Shown in pieces: positions 62,599-64,000 of a stretch of DNA of 64,000 bases. The DNA lies in contig JAJBVE010000057.1 of assembly GCA_020859995.1 (NCBI GenBank), positions 40,412 to 104,411 of the forward strand, read 5' to 3'. This stretch comes from Clostridiales bacterium (GTDB lineage Bacteria > Bacillota > Clostridia > Lachnospirales > Lachnospiraceae). Positions within the stretch are counted from its first letter, which is position 1, and every line of letters begins with the position of its first letter. The notes under the pieces were generated by a model, which was not told the DNA's origin, searched no databases, and worked only from the letters and a program-made list of their open reading frames with translations. The translations under genes were made by a program, and so were the position numbers.

Positions 62599-63033
62599 TC
62601 AGAGTATCTCCTTTGCTGATGTTTCCCTTAAAAGAGGTTCCAATTTGGCCATCAGCACATCGTGGCTTTTCCTTTTTAATTCACACTCCCAGATACGTAT
62701 TACTAGCCAACCGCGATTTTCAAACTGAGCGGTAACTTTTTTATCACGGGCAATATTACGCTCTCGTTTGACATGCCAAAATTCGGCGTTATCTTTCGGT
62801 ATCGTATTTCGGCAATCATGGCCGTGCCAAAAACATCCATCCACAAAAATGGCAATATGTTGTGACAGAAAAACAAAATCGGGATGTCCGTCAACTTTAT
62901 AATGACGTCGCCATCCTTTTATATCATTCTCCCTGAACACGGTAATCAGCCGCTCCTCAGTAGATTTATTCCCTTTGGAGCGGATGCTTTTCATTATTTC
63001 GGACCGTTTATTTTTATCATAAATATCTGTCAT
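62599..63033 (-). CDS. vsr: Very short patch repair endonuclease
   Basis: The 144-residue enzyme nicks DNA at T:G mismatches that arise by deamination of 5-methylcytosine. Typical blocks are MKSIRSKGNKSTEERL, the catalytic DGHPDFVF and AIFVDGCFWHGHDC, with the metal-binding Asp, Cys and His residues. Length is normal. Vsr genes usually lie beside a cytosine-C5 methyltransferase gene, but none is seen in the window. The neighbours are the SNF2 remnant and a recombinase remnant, pointing to a decayed restriction or mobile island. Confidence 0.92.
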   Translation of the reverse strand: MTDIYDKNKRSEIMKSIRSKGNKSTEERLITVFRENDIKGWRRHYKVDGHPDFVFLSQHIAIFVDGCFWHGHDCRNTIPKDNAEFWHVKRERNIARDKKVTAQFENRGWLVIRIWECELKRKSHDVLMAKLEPLLRETSAKEIL

Positions 63034-63164
63034 AATCGTTACGGCAACAGCCGTTCAAGAGCGGACGAGAATTAGGGCATCTTGCTATTCTGGCTAAGGA
63101 AAGGGAATTCCTAGACACGATATTCGTTGTCATCCGCCGAATCTATTTTATTTTCGAAACGGGG

Positions 63165-63794
63165 ACTGGAAAGCGCAGGGTATACAGCGGCCACTATGCA
63201 TTATCGAGTATCATCTTCTGCGCACATTGCGGAGATTTGTTCCGGAGAATTAGCTGGAATAACCGTGGAAAGAAATCCGTCGTGTGGAGGTGCGTCAGCC
63301 GTGTGACGAAGAAAACGAGCGGGATTGACTGTCCGGCCAGAACGGTCCGGGAGGAAGACCTTCAGGCGGTGGTGGTAAAAGCTATCAATGATGTGTTCTC
63401 CGGCAGGGATACCATTATCCCGATTTTGAAAGAGAACATCGAAAAAGTAATCGGCAGCGGCAATGCCAGCAAAGTTGAAGCTGTCGAGGCGGAACTTGCC
63501 GATTTGCAGAAGGAACTTCTGAAAAAGGCTAATGCAAGACAGGCCTACGATGACATCGCGGATAAAATCGAGGAGCTTCGCAGAAAAAAGCAGGAGCTTC
63601 TTTTAGAAGATGCCAACAACGAGGGAAGCCGTCAGCGGGTAGAGGAGATGGAGAAAATGCTCGATGAAATGGGAACGGCGGTTACAGAATATGACGAGAG
63701 CCTCGTCCGGAAGCTGATTGAGAAGATTACGGTTTACGACGACCATTTCACGGTGGAGTTTAAGTCGGGGCTGGAGACGGAAGTGGCGATGTAA
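63165..63794 (+). pseudogene. Large serine recombinase, C-terminal remnant
   Basis: From about 63165 the frame reads TGKRRVYSGHYALSSIIFCA, which continues as HCGDLFRRISWNNRGKK. This is the zinc-ribbon region of large serine recombinases, followed by ARTVREEDLQAVVVKAINDV and a coiled-coil segment. The catalytic resolvase domain and the central recombinase domain are absent. Sequence upstream in frame does not match the family, so the 5' part was lost. The remaining frame is intact to the stop, but the product could not catalyse recombination. It marks an old integrative element of the Tn- or ICE-type. Confidence 0.8.
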
Positions 63795-63814
63795 AAAGAA
63801 TAAGGATACAAATT

Positions 63815-63854
63815 ATCCCCTTGCATTTAAGGAATGATGCGGGGGGATTTTTTG
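63815..63854 (+). terminator. Terminator after the recombinase remnant
   Basis: ATCCCCTTGCAT pairs with ATGCGGGGGGAT, including two G-T pairs, followed by a T run. Confidence 0.8.
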
Positions 63855-63901
63855 CATTTTGCTATTGATTTTGCTATGCTTATAAATTATAATGAATTTG
63901 C

Positions 63902-63937
63902 AAACTGCACAAGATTGCAAGAGAACTTGTGCAGTTT
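63902..63937. promoter_or_regulatory. Perfect inverted repeat before the last gene
   Basis: AAACTGCACAAG at 63902-63913 and CTTGTGCAGTTT at 63926-63937 match perfectly over 12 bp. It lies 18 bp before the next start codon, so it may be an operator for autorepression. Confidence 0.6.
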
Positions 63938-63955
63938 GAGAAAGCGGATGATATT

Positions 63956-64000
63956 ATGGAAGAAAACCTGAAAAGAATTTTTTTGAGCCATGGTGGGGTC
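63956..64000 (+). CDS. Start of a gene cut by the window edge
   Basis: Only fifteen codons are visible, MEENLKRIFLSHGGV. The opening and the operator-like repeat upstream resemble AbiEi-type antitoxin regulators, but the fragment is too short to decide. The ribosome site is weak (GAGAAAG). Confidence 0.35.
   Translation, partial: MEENLKRIFLSHGGV

Noticed and set aside
1..64000. tRNA or rRNA genes
   Set aside because: I looked for the T-loop GGTTCGA(A/T)CC pattern and for conserved rRNA strings and saw none. This is a visual scan; a dedicated tRNA search would be decisive.

Overview
The window looks like chromosome of a Gram-positive, spore-forming gut anaerobe of the Lachnospiraceae (Clostridia). 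The signs are moderate-to-high GC, AGGAGG-type ribosome sites, LplABC-type sugar importers, the clostridial spore proteins SpoVG and SipL, a GlgC-GlgD pair, a split transketolase, and many intracellular glycoside hydrolases. The genus cannot be fixed from sequence reading alone; Marvinbryantia- or Eisenbergiella-like organisms are guesses.

Layout. 0-2.1 kb: end of an SbcD/YhaO-type nuclease gene and a short YhaN/SbcC-type ATPase. 2.3-14.9 kb: a glucuronoxylan locus with an AraC regulator, LplB/YtcP permeases, a binding protein, a SASA acetylesterase, a GH115 alpha-glucuronidase and a polyol dehydrogenase. The enzymes lack signal peptides, so the cell appears to import decorated xylo-oligosaccharides and trim them inside. 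15-19 kb: a cluster of DnaA boxes in front of dnaD and a DnaI/DnaC-type helicase loader, then PRPP synthetase. 19-26.4 kb: murC, glgC-glgD, spoVG, plsC and malQ. 26.6-33.6 kb: a PrcB-domain lipoprotein, sipL, ispE, a GntR regulator, argS and an ArsP_2-type metal permease. 34-36 kb: a GH3 beta-xylosidase that fits the xylan theme. 36.4-41.9 kb: an ABC ATPase and a 1581-residue FtsX-type permease carrying about 750 residues of extracellular coiled coil. 42-45.3 kb: a decayed mobile-element gene, then araD and split transketolase. 45.5-53.1 kb: a galacturonide locus (GH28, AraC, ABC importer, GH4). 53.3-60.2 kb: XRE regulator, SdpR-SdpI, MATE pump, dCMP deaminase, YhaM and RlmD. 60.3-64 kb: an accessory island with an HNH nuclease overlapping a methyltransferase, an SNF2-helicase remnant, Vsr, a recombinase remnant and the start of another gene.

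The most unusual signal is a family of roughly 84-bp double-hairpin repeats at 13.6 and 42.6 kb. Their connectors are conserved, while the stems differ in sequence yet still pair. A related copy appears to have inserted 120 bp in frame into rlmD, adding 40 residues to the enzyme. Other notable points are the DnaA-box cluster before the primosome genes, the giant coiled-coil permease, the HNH-methyltransferase pair, a clean SdpR-type operator, and at least three further families of dispersed intergenic repeats. All calls come from reading the sequence and recalled family knowledge; no database search was run.
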